Positions 13,623-14,587 of a stretch of DNA of 14,587 bases are shown in pieces. Position 1 is the stretch's first letter, and every line of letters begins with the position of its first letter. The stretch lies in NCBI GenBank assembly GCA_016190545.1, contig JACPQI010000013.1:1-14587 (forward strand). The letters are read 5' to 3'. The notes beneath the pieces were generated by a model. It did no database searches and was not told where the DNA came from. It saw only the letters and a list, made by a program, of their open reading frames with translations. This DNA comes from Chloroflexota bacterium. GTDB lineage: Bacteria; Chloroflexota; Dehalococcoidia; SHYB01; JACPQI01. A program made the position numbers and the translations under genes.

Positions 13623-14587
13623 GTCAGCCTCCCCGTTTCAGTGTAGCGCTTGAAGATGAGACATGAGTTATGGCCGCCGAACCCGAAGGAGTTGGAGAGG
13701 GCGGTACGTACCGAGCCTCGGCGCGCTGTCCACGGAACGTAGTCCAGATCGCAGTCCGGGTCCGGGTTCTCCAGGTTGATGGTGGGAGGCAGTTCGCCGT
13801 TCTTGATGGCCAGGACGCAGAAGGCCGCCTCAATGGCCCCGGCGGCGCCCAGCAGGTGACCGGTCATGGACTTGGTCGAGCTGATGGGTGTCTCGTAGGC
13901 TGCTGGGCCGAAGACAGCCTTTATGGCCTGGGTCTCCAGCTTATCGTTGAGCGGTGTGGACGTGCCGTGGGCGTTGATGTAGTCGATGTCGCCGGGCCGG
14001 AAGCCGGCGCGGCGGAGCGCCATTTGCATGGCCCGTGCGCCGCCCTCGCCGCCTTCGGCGGGCTGGGTGATGTGATAAGCGTCGCTGGAGGCGCCGTAGC
14101 CGGCCAACTCCGCCAGGATGGGGGCGCCACGGCCCACGGCGTGCTCCAGTTGCTCCAGCACCAGGACGGCAGCGCCCTCGCCGATGACGAAACCGTCGCG
14201 TTGCGCGTCGAAGGGTCGGGACGCCTTCTTCGGCTCGTTGTTACGTTTAGATAGCGCCCCCGCCGAGGCGAAGCCCGCCAGGGAGATGGGAACGATGGGC
14301 GCCTCGCTGCCGCCGGCGAGCATGGCGACAGCCTCGCCCTCGCGAATGAAGGAGGACGCTACGCCGATAGCGTCGGCGCCGCTGGAGCAGGCCGAGGTGA
14401 CGCAGAAGTTGGGGCCCTTTGCGCCCACCTGGATGGAGACGAATCCGGAGGCCATGTCCGAAATCATCATGGGCACCAGGAACGGGCTGATGCGGGACGG
14501 GCCTTTCTCGTGCAAGACCTGGTATTGCTGGCTCAAGGAGCCGATGCCCCCGATGCCGCTGCCGATGATGACGCCGATCTGGTTCGC
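13619..14587 (-). CDS. fabF: 3-oxoacyl-ACP synthase II (5' end outside window)
   Basis: The frame runs from the window edge ([18 protein letters not shown]...) to a TGA at 13619-13621, giving 322 visible residues; spacing to the catalytic Cys suggests about 95 N-terminal residues are missing. It is a ketoacyl synthase of type II fatty acid synthesis, condensing malonyl-ACP with an acyl-ACP in the cytoplasm. The catalytic triad is intact: Cys in [11 protein letters not shown] (codon 14387-14389), His in [11 protein letters not shown] (13967-13969) and His in [14 protein letters not shown] (13856-13858). The spacings, 140 and 37 residues, equal those of E. coli FabF (C163, H303, H340). [12 protein letters not shown] near the end is the usual C-terminal motif. 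The TTG at 14534-14536 is internal. A KAS-III or polyketide synthase is unlikely given the Cys-His-His pattern and length. Confidence 0.95.
   Translation of the reverse strand, partial: ANQIGVIIGSGIGGIGSLSQQYQVLHEKGPSRISPFLVPMMISDMASGFVSIQVGAKGPNFCVTSACSSGADAIGVASSFIREGEAVAMLAGGSEAPIVPISLAGFASAGALSKRNNEPKKASRPFDAQRDGFVIGEGAAVLVLEQLEHAVGRGAPILAELAGYGASSDAYHITQPAEGGEGGARAMQMALRRAGFRPGDIDYINAHGTSTPLNDKLETQAIKAVFGPAAYETPISSTKSMTGHLLGAAGAIEAAFCVLAIKNGELPPTINLENPDPDCDLDYVPWTARRGSVRTALSNSFGFGGHNSCLIFKRYTETGRLT

Noticed and set aside
1..14587. CRISPR array, tRNA, rRNA, insertion sequence with transposase, prophage
   Set aside because: I looked for regularly spaced repeats, cloverleaf sequences, transposase motifs and phage genes and found none; the only recombinase is a chromosomal-type Xer protein.

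Overview
The window is a G+C-rich bacterial chromosomal segment. Strong G/C preference at third codon positions, frequent GTG starts, small compact operons, a large surface lipoprotein with Pro-Thr linkers and several short palindromic dispersed repeats suggest a Chloroflexota-like (for example Dehalococcoidia-related) genome, probably environmental. That lineage is an inference from style and gene content; no rRNA or tRNA is present to fix it.

Layout, left to right. Bases 1-366 hold the 3' end of an exported protein with a C-terminal membrane anchor. A complete NAD-dependent sugar-nucleotide epimerase follows (572-1504), with a palindromic repeat element placed so that its end supplies the ribosome binding site. 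A 1007-residue lipoprotein on the minus strand (1807-4830) carries a ZU5-like region, an unrecognised helical domain and CARDB/Ig-type beta domains. A spacer with a dispersed repeat separates it from a two-gene DUF433/DUF5615 toxin-antitoxin-like pair (5212-5747). A minus-strand group then follows: a XerC/D recombinase, a divergent RpiB-family protein, a cytidylate kinase-like protein, and a coding-like stretch with no start codon (5849-6055).

Divergent from xerC is a plus-strand operon, lgt - glutaredoxin-like - ccdA - tlpA-like lipoprotein (8698-11199). It joins lipoprotein lipidation to export of reducing power: CcdA would carry electrons through the membrane to the TlpA-like thioredoxin, and that thioredoxin is itself a predicted lipoprotein substrate of Lgt. 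A convergent spacer full of inverted repeats (11200-11556) ends this block. The last block, on the minus strand, is fabF (partial at the window edge) - DUF4870-like membrane protein - recJ, tightly packed with a 4-bp overlap and an 8-bp gap.

Most genes are housekeeping. The parts least explained by standard annotation are the RpiB-like protein with a rewired active site, the start-less coding-like stretch, the helical domain of the large lipoprotein, the hairpin abutting the lgt ribosome binding site, and two related palindromic repeats that flank the redox operon. I did not find a clear new defence, CRISPR or mobile system.
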